Part shown: positions 55,668 to 64,000 of the stretch, in pieces
Layout of the letters: every line of letters starts with the position of its first letter
Numbering within the stretch: position 1 is the first letter of the stretch
DNA from: Colletotrichum lupini
Taxonomy: Eukaryota > Ascomycota > Sordariomycetes > Glomerellales > Glomerellaceae
DNA: 64,000 bases
NCBI RefSeq assembly: GCF_023278565.1
Contig: NC_064677.1
Coordinates: 4,650,001 to 4,714,000 of the forward strand
Reading direction: 5' to 3'
The notes under the pieces: model-generated
What the model saw: the letters and a program-made list of their open reading frames with translations, nothing else
Told to the model about the DNA's origin: nothing
Databases searched by the model: none
Translations under genes and position numbers: made by a program

Positions 55668-57803
55668 ATGTTTCCAGTGACAGCAATGTCAGAAAGCGCC
55701 ACCTCCTTCTTATCGGGTGAAAACAACCTCTGCTCGGCCTGTGCGTCCATCGACTTTGATTCCTTCATTCATCATGCCAAAGGTGTGGTGGGCAAATCGT
55801 TACACGACATCGACAAGCGCTATCTCGGACTAGATTCTCCAGACTCCCCATTTGCGCTGCTAGTATGTGATGACAACGGCGCGGTAGAGATGGTAGGCAT
55901 TGAAGTCGATCACGTCGAGAAGACCTCTGCTTGTCCCTGTTACGATGTTTTCAAGGATCGTCAAGTTAAAGGTTACCACACTTACCTTGTGTATTACTTG
56001 CACTCTTCGCGAAAACAGTATGATCTACGAATGAAGAACAAAAAACTTGCTCGTCCACATCTCAAAGTGTGTTCTTTGGTTGAAGTTGACCGTAAGCCAA
56101 GTCCGAGTGACGGTTTAACGGCGAGATACATCAGAACCTGCCCCATGGATCGCACTTTCAAGTTGGTCCAACCCGGCCAGCCAGATCCCAAACTGTCAGC
56201 AGACTTGTTATCCATCAAGTCTGCCTTGGCGCGCGAGGCTTGCCGGCATCATCTCAAATCAGAGGGAGGTCAGAATTGGGAAGCATTGTTTCGACAGGGA
56301 CTACCTGGGTGGAGTGTCATAGACTGCTTCACGGACAAAATTCTCAACCTCGAGGATTGCGTTGCGTCGGCGGGGTCCTTCGATGCAGTCGAGTACGCTA
56401 CCCTGAGTTATGTCTGGGGGTCCGCACAGAGCGATTGTCCAAGGCTTGATCGCAAACTGCCCGCATCCGTGCCTCGAGTCATCGAAGATGCAAAGACTGC
56501 AACGGCTTCGCTAGGATTCCGGTATCTTTGGGTCGATCGCTATTGTATCCCTCAACGTTGTGCAAAAGAAGCCCTCGACCAGATCTGCAACATGAACCTC
56601 ATCTATGCCCGGTCCTGCATCACCATCGTTGCTGCAGCAGGCCAATGTCCGGACTACGGTCTTCCTGGGGTTGGGAAGACACTGCGAAAAGTACTTGACA
56701 CTTTCCAAATCGGACCTCATACCATCAGACGAATGCCCACCGGTACAAAATGGGTTGTGCAGCAGATCCAGCACTCCAAGTGGAATACGAGAGCTTGGAC
56801 TTGTCAGGAGGCAGCTTTATCAACGAGGCGACTGTACTTCACCGACCACTTTGCCCTTTTGGAGAATGGAAATCAGGGAGAAAGCTACATTGAAGGCTTG
56901 CCGAATCAACTTTGCCCAAAGAACGGGACCGCATGGGATGGTATGAATGCGTTAGGTTCTATTCCCCACGCGGGAAGCTATGCAACCCGGGAGCTTTCTT
57001 TCGAGGCAGACGTCTTTCGCGCATTTCAAGGATGTCAGTCTCATTACAACCATGTCCACATGGGGACATCTGTCTTGTTTTGTGGAATAAGGATAGGAAA
57101 TGATTGCGAATTTTCGTCGGCTTTGCTTTGGGAAAAGCCAGCATCTTCGTCTCGGCCCCAAAGACGCGCTGGGGGGCAGAGTTGGACGTGGCTGGGATGG
57201 CATGTGTCACGGAACTCTGAGTTATCGAGATATAGCCCATGGGCTCCATGCTACGAATTGCAGGTGAGCCATTATGCGAGTTTTGTGCCTGCTGCACAAG
57301 TTTCACTTCGGTATGCGGATGGGTTCACCTTCAAGTGGGCTTCCATGACGAAGGAGCGGATCTACAAGTTGATGGACGACCGAGATGAGGGCACCATAGA
57401 GTTCATCCTTGTAACAGGACTGACTTTCGGATTCAAAGCGTTGCGGTCCATGTCTAGTCAAGAGGAATATATCGCCAGGGCTGGGTCACGGGCGAACACC
57501 AGCCCAGGCCTTAAGAGAGCCATTGTTCAGTGGCCATGTTTCAATGACTTGGACGAAATTGCACGGGAATCTTACGGCATTTCGCAAAATGAATTGTTAG
57601 ATGAGTCTCGAGCTCTTTGCCTTTGCATTAGGTCGTGTATCTTTGGGGGACACGGTCAACTCCATTGTCTGGGATTGGTGTCGTCCGATGGCGGGTCGAC
57701 TTGGCAGAGATTGAGCATGTTCAAGATCAGTTTCGGAAAATGTAGGACACACGTATGTCCGGACGCTTTCGGGTGGGAACGGAGGGAGCTCAAGATACGC
57801 TGA
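55668..57803 (+). CDS. HET-domain (heterokaryon incompatibility) protein
   Basis: A single uninterrupted frame of 711 residues from the first in-frame ATG (55668; ATG 55686 is also possible). The N-terminal part has LCSACASIDFDSFIHHAK, a common lead-in. The HET domain shows FDAVEYATLSYVWGSA, then FRYLWVDRYCIPQ, then the closing block WNTRAWTCQEAALSTRRLYF. This is the usual order, with YCIPQ in place of the more usual CIDQ. The C-terminal half has no motif I recognise. HET domains trigger cell death when incompatible strains fuse, and related proteins may act in immunity-like responses. No partner gene (NLR-like or SNARE-like) is adjacent. Confidence 0.9.
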   Translation: MFPVTAMSESATSFLSGENNLCSACASIDFDSFIHHAKGVVGKSLHDIDKRYLGLDSPDSPFALLVCDDNGAVEMVGIEVDHVEKTSACPCYDVFKDRQVKGYHTYLVYYLHSSRKQYDLRMKNKKLARPHLKVCSLVEVDRKPSPSDGLTARYIRTCPMDRTFKLVQPGQPDPKLSADLLSIKSALAREACRHHLKSEGGQNWEALFRQGLPGWSVIDCFTDKILNLEDCVASAGSFDAVEYATLSYVWGSAQSDCPRLDRKLPASVPRVIEDAKTATASLGFRYLWVDRYCIPQRCAKEALDQICNMNLIYARSCITIVAAAGQCPDYGLPGVGKTLRKVLDTFQIGPHTIRRMPTGTKWVVQQIQHSKWNTRAWTCQEAALSTRRLYFTDHFALLENGNQGESYIEGLPNQLCPKNGTAWDGMNALGSIPHAGSYATRELSFEADVFRAFQGCQSHYNHVHMGTSVLFCGIRIGNDCEFSSALLWEKPASSSRPQRRAGGQSWTWLGWHVSRNSELSRYSPWAPCYELQVSHYASFVPAAQVSLRYADGFTFKWASMTKERIYKLMDDRDEGTIEFILVTGLTFGFKALRSMSSQEEYIARAGSRANTSPGLKRAIVQWPCFNDLDEIARESYGISQNELLDESRALCLCIRSCIFGGHGQLHCLGLVSSDGGSTWQRLSMFKISFGKCRTHVCPDAFGWERRELKIR

Positions 57804-58778
57804 GCCATGATGATCTACTACTTTTAAGCACCTGTGTAAACGTGATATCGTTAATAAGTCAATGGCTCTATAGAATCATCGACGGCAGCCTGTTCTCTAT
57901 CGGTCTCCGGTAGAGGGTATCCGGTAACATGAAGTTGGAGGGCTTGAGATTCTGGTGCACCTTTCTCTTATTCTCTCTGCTTGTCGTTGGATTTCCATTT
58001 CTTATCTTTGCGCGCGGTCACGACCCTAGTTTCTAGATATTTCCTAACACGAATATGTGAATGCGTGGTACAAGAAATCGTTCAGGCGCCTTGACCTTGG
58101 AGTTCTGTCGTTGGTGACGCCCCAGGTTGCGCATGTGCCTTTATAGACGTCCTCCCTCGTCCCATCACGAAATTTCGGGACCAAGATCGTCCGTACGTGA
58201 GCTTGACGGCATGACGGTTGTATCCCTCAGATATACTCATAATTGCTACAGTTCCGGAGAAGCATGGGAGCTAGTTAAGAAACAAAATTCATTGCTTGGC
58301 TTGGATGATGTTGCCTGAGAAGAACGCGATTGCCGCTGTTCTTCCTCCTTTAGTGTACGGCAATGCTTATGATAGGCCATATTGCACGCGATCTTCGGGC
58401 ACAAAAGGAAAGTCCCTAGCAGAATGGCCTTCGAACCGTAAAACGCTTGAGGTATCTCCGTTGACGTGTTGGTCATTCCGATGACTCTACTCCGACACCG
58501 TGCCTCGCGACTATCATCTTCGTTTCGGAGATGGAAAGTGCCAACGCTATAAGTCAAATCAGGTTTCCCGTGGGTCTTTTTCCCAGCTGTAATTTATGAA
58601 CCATCGAATACACTAGAGCTAACGACAAAAACTCAGCGGCAGTGTCATCTAATTGTACTTCACCATCAATCTGCAAGAGGATACTAGATACAGCATCATC
58701 TAACCGTAAGTCAACCTCAACCCCCTTACGAATATCAATCGGACACTAACCAGAAATCAACGACAAAGACCATCGACA
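57804..58778. other. intergenic
   Basis: Just under 1 kb between the HET gene and the membrane protein gene. No supported feature. Confidence 0.4.
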
Positions 58779-59924
58779 ATGGACGAATCCAAAAATGAGA
58801 CCGGCAGACTGGGAGGTGTATACACCTACTTCCAATCCCTCCCCAATCTCATCCCCCGACGCGCGAAAAACTTCATCTGCGGCTGCTTAGACGACATCGT
58901 TCTCCACAGCATCACCTCCATCTTCATCAAACCCTTTATAAGCTACGTCTTCTTCACCACGGTAGTCTTGGTCTTGATTGCGGAGATCGCGCCCCATCCC
59001 TTGATCTTTGCCCTCTTCTCAATCTCCGCATACGCGAAGCAACATATCGTGGATATGGTGATCACCGGGTTGGTAAAGTCGGTGACTGCGATTTGGGTTG
59101 ATGCCGTGGTGCTGTGGTTTATCGTGTCGGTACACTTCTTTCGCGAGAGGAGACGACGGATTCCGAGGAGGGAGTGGATTGCTGCGTGGGAGGTCATCTC
59201 TTTGGGGATTAATGCGGTTGTATACCTTGCCCCGTGGGCGCCTAAACAGGACTTCTCTGCCGCGTATGACTCGGCCTCGGCAACCCCTTCCAACGAGAAT
59301 GGGGAGTTTCAAATGACGTGGGGACACTACGCTTCCCTACTGCTCGTTCTCCGCGAAGTAAACGGCGCGTTTGTGGAGCACATTTGGCAAACGAAGCTCG
59401 ATGCCCGGACAGCACCCAAGGACGGGAAGTACGAGTGCCTCAGGAGACTGTGGTATGGTTTCCGCTTCTGGGGTTGGAGTGTGTTGAGTCGGGCCATGAT
59501 GTATCTGTGTGTTATGGCTGCTTGGGATGCGGTGGTGGAGTTGGTGGTTTGGGAGTATGTACCTGTGGCGTGGGGAGGGTTGGCGTTCTTTGGGATGATC
59601 GTTGGGATGTTGACGATTGCTGTGCTGTGGGTTTTGGAGCGGTGGAAGGCGATGCGGGGGGGTAGGGTGGATTTGGAGGGGTATGGAAGCGATGAGAGCG
59701 ATCATGAGGAGGGCGATGATGAAGAGAATAATGAGGATGAGGAAGAAGATGATGAGAGCGACGATGACGAGAGCGACGATGACGATGACGACAGCGACGA
59801 GGACGATAGCGATGGGGACGAGCGCGAAGGGGATGTTGACGACGAGGATCATGAGGCGTATGAGGACAGCCGGGAGGATCATTCTCTAGCCGTTAAACAT
59901 TATCTAAGAATTCTAAGATGGTGA
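58779..59924 (+). CDS. hypothetical membrane protein with very acidic C-terminus
   Basis: A single-exon gene of 381 residues from a start with good context (CAATGG). Hydrophobic spans include YVFFTTVVLVLIAEIAPHPL, VTAIWVDAVVLWFIVSV, a span near WEVISLGINAVVYLAPW, MMYLCVMAAWDAVVELVVW and LAFFGMIVGMLTIAVLWVL, so about five membrane segments are likely. The last 75 residues are dominated by Asp and Glu (for example DDDESDDDDDDSDEDDSDGD). No signal peptide or known family. The tail could bind cations or basic proteins, but that is a guess. The acidic tail is encoded by an imperfect GATGAC/GAGGAT repeat, which may vary in length between strains. Confidence 0.75.
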   Translation: MDESKNETGRLGGVYTYFQSLPNLIPRRAKNFICGCLDDIVLHSITSIFIKPFISYVFFTTVVLVLIAEIAPHPLIFALFSISAYAKQHIVDMVITGLVKSVTAIWVDAVVLWFIVSVHFFRERRRRIPRREWIAAWEVISLGINAVVYLAPWAPKQDFSAAYDSASATPSNENGEFQMTWGHYASLLLVLREVNGAFVEHIWQTKLDARTAPKDGKYECLRRLWYGFRFWGWSVLSRAMMYLCVMAAWDAVVELVVWEYVPVAWGGLAFFGMIVGMLTIAVLWVLERWKAMRGGRVDLEGYGSDESDHEEGDDEENNEDEEEDDESDDDESDDDDDDSDEDDSDGDEREGDVDDEDHEAYEDSREDHSLAVKHYLRILRW

Positions 59925-60467
59925 GAAATCAAGAAGTTGACACGTCGAGGTTGGGAATGGGCCAAGGACATGGCTCATGATCATACTCCATGTACCTCAC
60001 AACTAGAGACATCATTAGCTAGCATATGTTCATCAGTCACGTAGGTAGTCCCACAGGAAGTACACTCGTCTCATCGCCGCGTGGAGCATCACAAGAAACC
60101 CAAGGAGTGTGATTCAAACACACAGTGTCTTGTAAGAGCTACTTGCCAAATCCGGCTAGTCATCTGACACCCGGCCGCCGGCGCCGAGCCCGTGCCCCAC
60201 ATCGGCAAAGTGACTCGATCCCCCGCGCCACCGCCTCCGTCCTCGGAACGGGCCCCAACATCAGTGCACCTGCACCTCGCCTTCCGTCTGACATTCCAAC
60301 CACCAGGCACCCGCACCACCACAACCAGGCACCTAAACTCAACGACGCCATCCAGGCACCCACGTTCTACAAAGTCGCCATCATCGAAGCATCAATCCCA
60401 TTTCCTATCTCCTCGCTCCCTCAAATCAACCAAACTCCAAAAGCCGCAACAGAACTCATCCACCAAA
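59925..60467. other. intergenic
   Basis: About 540 bases. An open frame joins the Nudix frame upstream of its ATG, but it is Pro/Thr-rich and not needed for the domain. Probable promoter and leader. Confidence 0.4.
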
Positions 60468-61238
60468 ATGCCTCCCGCAGCGCCAACACCACCTCTAAAC
60501 TACACAACATCCCCCTCCCTCCTCCCCTACACCCTCCGCTTCCACCCCTACAACAAACCACCTCCTACCTCCCCATCGTCGTCAACGTACCCCCAGGAGG
60601 TCTTTCACACCCACCGCCTCTGCGTAGGCGCCGCAGTCCTCTCCCCCTCCTCCCAAACCACCCCCAAAATCCTCCTCCTCCAACGCTCCGCAAGAGAATC
60701 CGCCCTCCCCCACAAATGGGAACTCCCCGGCGGGGCAGCGGAATCATCCGACTCCAACTCCCTCGCCTCCGCCGCCCGCGAACTCTGGGAAGAAACTGCC
60801 CTCCGCGCCGTAAAATTCGCGGCGCTGGTGGGATGTTATCAATGGGAGGGTGCCGGGGCCGGTGAAGAAGCGCAGGCCGTGGCTGGGGACCAGGCGTGGG
60901 GGTTATCGAGGGGTGGGGTCGGGATCATCGAGGTTGGACGACGGTCTGATGATGCTGGGATTTCGGAGGGTGTGGGAGATGGGGTGACGAAGGATTCGCA
61001 CAAGTTCTTCAAGGGACGAGACGCGTGGAGAAAGTATACTTACCTCGTGGAAGTTGAGACCACTGGGACAGGGGAGGTGAAGGTTGAGATCGATCCCGAG
61101 GAGCACGACGATTTCGTCTGGGCCACGGAGGAGGAGGTGCGTGCTGATCGGTGTGGGGAGAGGGTTTTTGAGTGGACTTCGGAGCATCAGAAGCTGGACA
61201 TCTTGAGGGCTTTTGAAATTGCGAGGGGAAAGAAATAG
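60468..61238 (+). CDS. Nudix hydrolase
   Basis: From ATG 60468 (context AAAATGCC) the frame gives 256 residues. After a Pro-rich N-terminus comes RLCVGAAVLSPSSQTTPKIL and LLQRSARESALPHKWELPGG. The Nudix box follows: GGAAESSDSNSLASAARELW, then EET. The core R-E-x-x-E-E residues, which bind metal, are kept; the spacing before the Arg is one residue longer than the classical GX5EX7REUXEEXGU, as in some variants. Later strands include WRKYTYLVEVETTG and EIDPEEHDDFVWATEEEV. Nudix enzymes cleave nucleoside diphosphates linked to another group; the substrate is unknown. The stop is immediately followed by an extreme G-tract. Confidence 0.85.
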   Translation: MPPAAPTPPLNYTTSPSLLPYTLRFHPYNKPPPTSPSSSTYPQEVFHTHRLCVGAAVLSPSSQTTPKILLLQRSARESALPHKWELPGGAAESSDSNSLASAARELWEETALRAVKFAALVGCYQWEGAGAGEEAQAVAGDQAWGLSRGGVGIIEVGRRSDDAGISEGVGDGVTKDSHKFFKGRDAWRKYTYLVEVETTGTGEVKVEIDPEEHDDFVWATEEEVRADRCGERVFEWTSEHQKLDILRAFEIARGKK

Positions 61239-61544
61239 GTTCATAACATGGGGGGGGGGGGGGGGGGGGGGGGGGGTGTTGTGGGGGGGGGGGGGGAGGT
61301 GGGTGGGGGGGTGGGGGGGGGGTGTGGTGAGGGGGGGGAAAAGAAAGGGGGTGGGGGGGGGGGGGGGGGGGGGGGGTGGATGGGCGAGGTTCATCGACAG
61401 ACGGACGTGACTAGAAGAAGCGCGTGGATGGATGCCATTGGTGTTCTCAAATTCCCTCTAGAGACCTGAGGACCCCTCTATAGATATAATTTATGAATAC
61501 CTAGATCTACATCTTCGCAGCCGAACCTCAAAACTCATCAGTCT
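61239..61544. other. convergent intergenic gap
   Basis: About 300 bases between the Nudix and Rqc2 stop codons. Almost half is a G-tract (61250–61376). Confidence 0.5.
61250..61376. repeat. G-rich low-complexity tract
   Basis: About 127 bases made almost only of G with occasional T and A, including runs of more than 20 G. It is 11 bases after the Nudix stop. It could form G-quadruplexes, or be partly a sequencing or assembly artefact. Confidence 0.8.
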
Positions 61545-64000
61545 CTACTTCTTCTTCGATCCCCTCCCGCCTCGTCCCCCCTTGCCCTGCTGGCCCTTGG
61601 CCCCCGAACCACCACTCCCACCAGACATCATAACCCGTACCTTGCCAACCGGCACGACATTGATACTCTCCTCCGCCTTGAGCGCCTTCATAAGCTCCAC
61701 CTCCCTAGGCCACATCTTCTCCTTGTCCTGCGCCCGCTCGTCGAGCGCGCCCTTCTTGGACGAATCGCTCTTCCACCGCTCAAACACCTCCTTCACCGCC
61801 TTACCCTTCTTCACCGCCCCAGGCTGGAGCTTGGCTTTATACTTGAACTTTCCCATGGCGGTCCACGGCGCACAAACAGGTATCGCCTCGAGAATCTCGT
61901 CGCCGGGGAGGGGCCAACCCACCAGTGAATCGAGCAGCGTCATCTTGCTCAGCTCATCCGAGTCCAGGACCTCTACGCCCTCCTCGTTCATCAGCCTGCG
62001 GATCTCCTCGTGCTCGGCAGTCTCCTTTTGCTGCTTCTCATGCTGCGCGCGGCGACGTTCCTTTTGGTACGCCAGCTGGGCTTCGCGGTCGGCTTTACTC
62101 TGCGCCTCGGCTTCGGCTCGTTGCTTGCCGCGCGCGGAGCCGTAGAGGGCCTCGGCTGCTGCCCTGTCCTCTTCGTCTTGGTCCTTGTATTTGGCTGCAA
62201 TCTTCTTGGCTTTATTACGTCGGCCTCGTTTGGCTGGTTGTTGCTTCTCGGTCGCGGCGGTGCTTGGTGCACCGGACGGCTCTGCCGGGGTTGATGTTTG
62301 TCCTGTAGCTGCCTTGTCGCTCTCTTCTTCGTCGTCATCCCCGTCTTCTTCCTCGTTGTCCTCATCTTCCTTCTCTGCCGGCTCGGCTTCATCCTCCGCA
62401 GACTGTTCCGCAGGCTTGTCCTCTTCAATCTTGAGGTTTGACAACTCCTCGGCAGGGGACTCTTCAGATGCAAGCTGCTCCTCTGAGTCATCCTGTCCAT
62501 TCTGTCCAAGATTCTGCAGAGGGTTGTCGCGCGGCTTCTCATCCTCCTGTTCGTCCTCAGAGCCAATGTCAGAGGCATCATCCGGAACGTCGTCATCAGC
62601 TTGAGCAGCATCAGTCGCAGTCTCTGGCGCCGCGCTATCGGCCGCCGAAGCCGGGACATCAGCGGTCTCATACAGTCTGTGCTTCACATGCCTGGCCTTG
62701 CTCTCTTCGCTAATCTTGAACATGATGCCGAGACCGAGCAGAAGCTGGGCCGGGGGAAGGAAGTTCTTCTGACCCCGGACCATGAAGCTTCCCGTGGGAA
62801 GGTACTCTCCGGTAGGAGCAGACTTGGAAACCTGGTCGGCGTTCACCCACCATGCGCCCATGCCTGCCTTTGAATCCCAAGCACTCGAGCTGCACACGGC
62901 CATTGTGCCTGCCTGCGCCAACGTCGAAGGGGGGATCGGCGCACCGGGATCGCTGGGAGTGTTCTTGATGATGACAGTTGCGGCGCCATGCATATCCGCG
63001 TGAACGTAGACGTCGCCCTTGCGGAGATAGCGCTTGTACAACATCTCGTTCTGCTGCGCATCCTTGCCTGCCAAAACCAGGTATCCGTCAGACGAGACAA
63101 ACCAGGTGAACTTTTCGAACCATATCTGCTTCCGGATTGGCGCAAGAACAGCCTTCTCCGTCTTGAGACCCTTCTTCAGCTCAGCCTGAATCTTCTGCTC
63201 GGCGTTCTTCAACGCAATCTGGGACTGCAAGACCGTCTTTTCCTCCTTCTTAGCGGCGCTCCTCTTCTGCTCGTGGTATCCTCTAGAGTTCGCCCATGGC
63301 GTAAGAGTGATATCAACATCAATCTCCAGATGCTTTGCGGTCTTTTGCTTGTTGCTGGTGTCCTCCCCGTCGCTGTCGGATGCATCAGAGTCAGTCTCGT
63401 AGTTGGACTCATCGTCTTCGATATCTTCCTCTTCTCCTAGCAGCAAGGTAATCGTGTTATCCGCCAGTTTCAGGGGTAGCTTAATGATCTCAGCCACTGG
63501 GTTGCGGCGCTTCTGTTCACGCTCAATGAGCTTGCTGATATCAACCCAATCCATGCCTTGCTGAAGCAGCCCATTGACAGCGTCCATCGCCTCCTGCACA
63601 CGCTCGACGTTTGCCTCGATCGCGGTTGCCTTCTGGACATTGAGTGATTTCGCCTCCCGGAGACCCTCGATTCGCTTCTCCTGGTCGTTTCGCGCTGCAT
63701 CAAGCTTCCTCCTTGCCGCGGCCTCTCGTTCAGTCAGTCTTGACTCCAGCTTCTGGCCCTCCAAAGACGAAAAGAACTCGTCGACAGTCTTGTTGTAGCC
63801 ATCAAACTCGATGACCTTGACGGTAGGGTCGTTTGCAAACTTGTTTGGCAAGAAAGGGTGGAAGTCGTCGTAGAGAAGATCCGATCTCTTCGCCTCCTCT
63901 CCCTCTGCTGCTGGCGCGCCGTCCGGCTTCGATCGGTACTTTGCAAAAATGTAGCCCTTGGCCGTGGCAGAGCTAGTGGTAACTTCCACAATACTGCGGG
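61545..64000 (-). CDS. tae2: Rqc2/Tae2/NEMF ribosome quality-control factor (N-terminus missing)
   Basis: About 818 residues are visible as one open frame; the N-terminal NFACT-N part lies beyond base 64000. Seen in order: a long helical segment (ESRLTEREAAARRKLDAARN), an acidic linker, then the NFACT-R domain with FEKFTWFVSSDGYLVLAGKD and GDVYVHADMHGAATVIIKN. Next is FLPPAQLLLGLGIMFKI, then a highly acidic stretch, a Lys-rich segment (AKRGRRNKAKKIAAKYKDQD) and a C-terminal domain (TAMGKFKYKAKLQPGAVKKG). It ends in a Gly-rich tail GGRGGRGSKKK. Rqc2 binds stalled 60S subunits with nascent chain and tRNA, helps Ltn1 ubiquitinate the chain, and directs CAT-tail addition. A conserved housekeeping gene with no intron in the visible part. 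Confidence 0.94.
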   Translation of the reverse strand, partial: RSIVEVTTSSATAKGYIFAKYRSKPDGAPAAEGEEAKRSDLLYDDFHPFLPNKFANDPTVKVIEFDGYNKTVDEFFSSLEGQKLESRLTEREAAARRKLDAARNDQEKRIEGLREAKSLNVQKATAIEANVERVQEAMDAVNGLLQQGMDWVDISKLIEREQKRRNPVAEIIKLPLKLADNTITLLLGEEEDIEDDESNYETDSDASDSDGEDTSNKQKTAKHLEIDVDITLTPWANSRGYHEQKRSAAKKEEKTVLQSQIALKNAEQKIQAELKKGLKTEKAVLAPIRKQIWFEKFTWFVSSDGYLVLAGKDAQQNEMLYKRYLRKGDVYVHADMHGAATVIIKNTPSDPGAPIPPSTLAQAGTMAVCSSSAWDSKAGMGAWWVNADQVSKSAPTGEYLPTGSFMVRGQKNFLPPAQLLLGLGIMFKISEESKARHVKHRLYETADVPASAADSAAPETATDAAQADDDVPDDASDIGSEDEQEDEKPRDNPLQNLGQNGQDDSEEQLASEESPAEELSNLKIEEDKPAEQSAEDEAEPAEKEDEDNEEEDGDDDEEESDKAATGQTSTPAEPSGAPSTAATEKQQPAKRGRRNKAKKIAAKYKDQDEEDRAAAEALYGSARGKQRAEAEAQSKADREAQLAYQKERRRAQHEKQQKETAEHEEIRRLMNEEGVEVLDSDELSKMTLLDSLVGWPLPGDEILEAIPVCAPWTAMGKFKYKAKLQPGAVKKGKAVKEVFERWKSDSSKKGALDERAQDKEKMWPREVELMKALKAEESINVVPVGKVRVMMSGGSGGSGAKGQQGKGGRGGRGSKKK

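Noticed and set aside
61250..61376. G-tract as telomeric repeat
   Set aside because: No TTAGGG units, and it lies between two ordinary genes.
1..64000. CRISPR arrays, prokaryotic operons or prophage-type elements
   Set aside because: No spaced direct repeats, and spliced fungal genes occur throughout.

Overview
The window is nuclear DNA of a filamentous ascomycete (Pezizomycotina, most likely a Sordariomycete). The evidence is short GT–AG introns of about 50–120 bases, a Zn2Cys6 regulator, a HET-domain gene, 2EXR-domain loci, a LaeA-type methyltransferase, small secreted Cys-rich proteins, a divergent Ftr1/Fet3 iron-uptake pair and an intron-containing tRNA. Species cannot be named. There are no operons. 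Genes are separated by gene-poor gaps of up to about 3.6 kb.

Layout. 1–7.5 kb: three minus-strand genes, namely a secreted type-B carboxylesterase cut by the left edge, a secreted tyrosinase and an MCT-like MFS transporter. 9.3–13.7 kb: a Cys-rich secreted protein, a small two-exon protein and a secreted L-asparaginase homologue with an altered active-site motif. 14.3–19.1 kb: iron permease Ftr1 and multicopper ferroxidase Fet3, divergently transcribed from a 1.55-kb shared promoter with two exact ATCWGATAA sites, the binding consensus of the SreA/Fep1 iron repressor. 19.6–25 kb: a GPI-anchored Cys-rich wall protein and a BIM1-like copper-binding protein, separated by 3.3 kb with a third such site. 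The 14–25 kb stretch therefore reads as a metal-acquisition neighbourhood, because Fet3 needs copper to oxidise iron for Ftr1 and the BIM1-like family is implicated in copper acquisition.

25.3–27 kb: a Zn2Cys6 regulator whose intron interrupts the zinc cluster without breaking the reading frame. 27–30.7 kb: a gene desert with a complete 688-bp MITE (26-bp perfect inverted repeats, 8-bp target duplication, very AT-rich core; hAT-like). 30.7–38 kb: a crystallin-like small secreted protein, a Thr/Cys-rich secreted protein and a large secreted GH35 beta-galactosidase. 38.9–44.7 kb is the most unusual part: a DUF7587-like protein with ADP-ribosyltransferase-like sequence signatures and a basic C-terminus, a frameshifted 2EXR pseudogene, and a second 2EXR gene with about ten 25-residue repeats (each an acidic/hydrophobic SIM-like patch followed by Ser-Ser-Pro in most units). 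That gene is cut by one TAG where the family normally has Trp.

46–64 kb: an NmrA-like reductase, tRNA-Arg(UCG), a COMT-type O-methyltransferase, a LaeA-like methyltransferase, a HET-domain protein, a membrane protein with a very acidic tail, a Nudix hydrolase followed by a long G-tract, and the Rqc2/Tae2/NEMF ribosome quality-control factor cut by the right edge.

Exon–intron structures were built by eye from reading frames and splice consensus. Gene ends are firmer than individual intron borders. No similarity search could be run, so family calls rest on recognised motifs.
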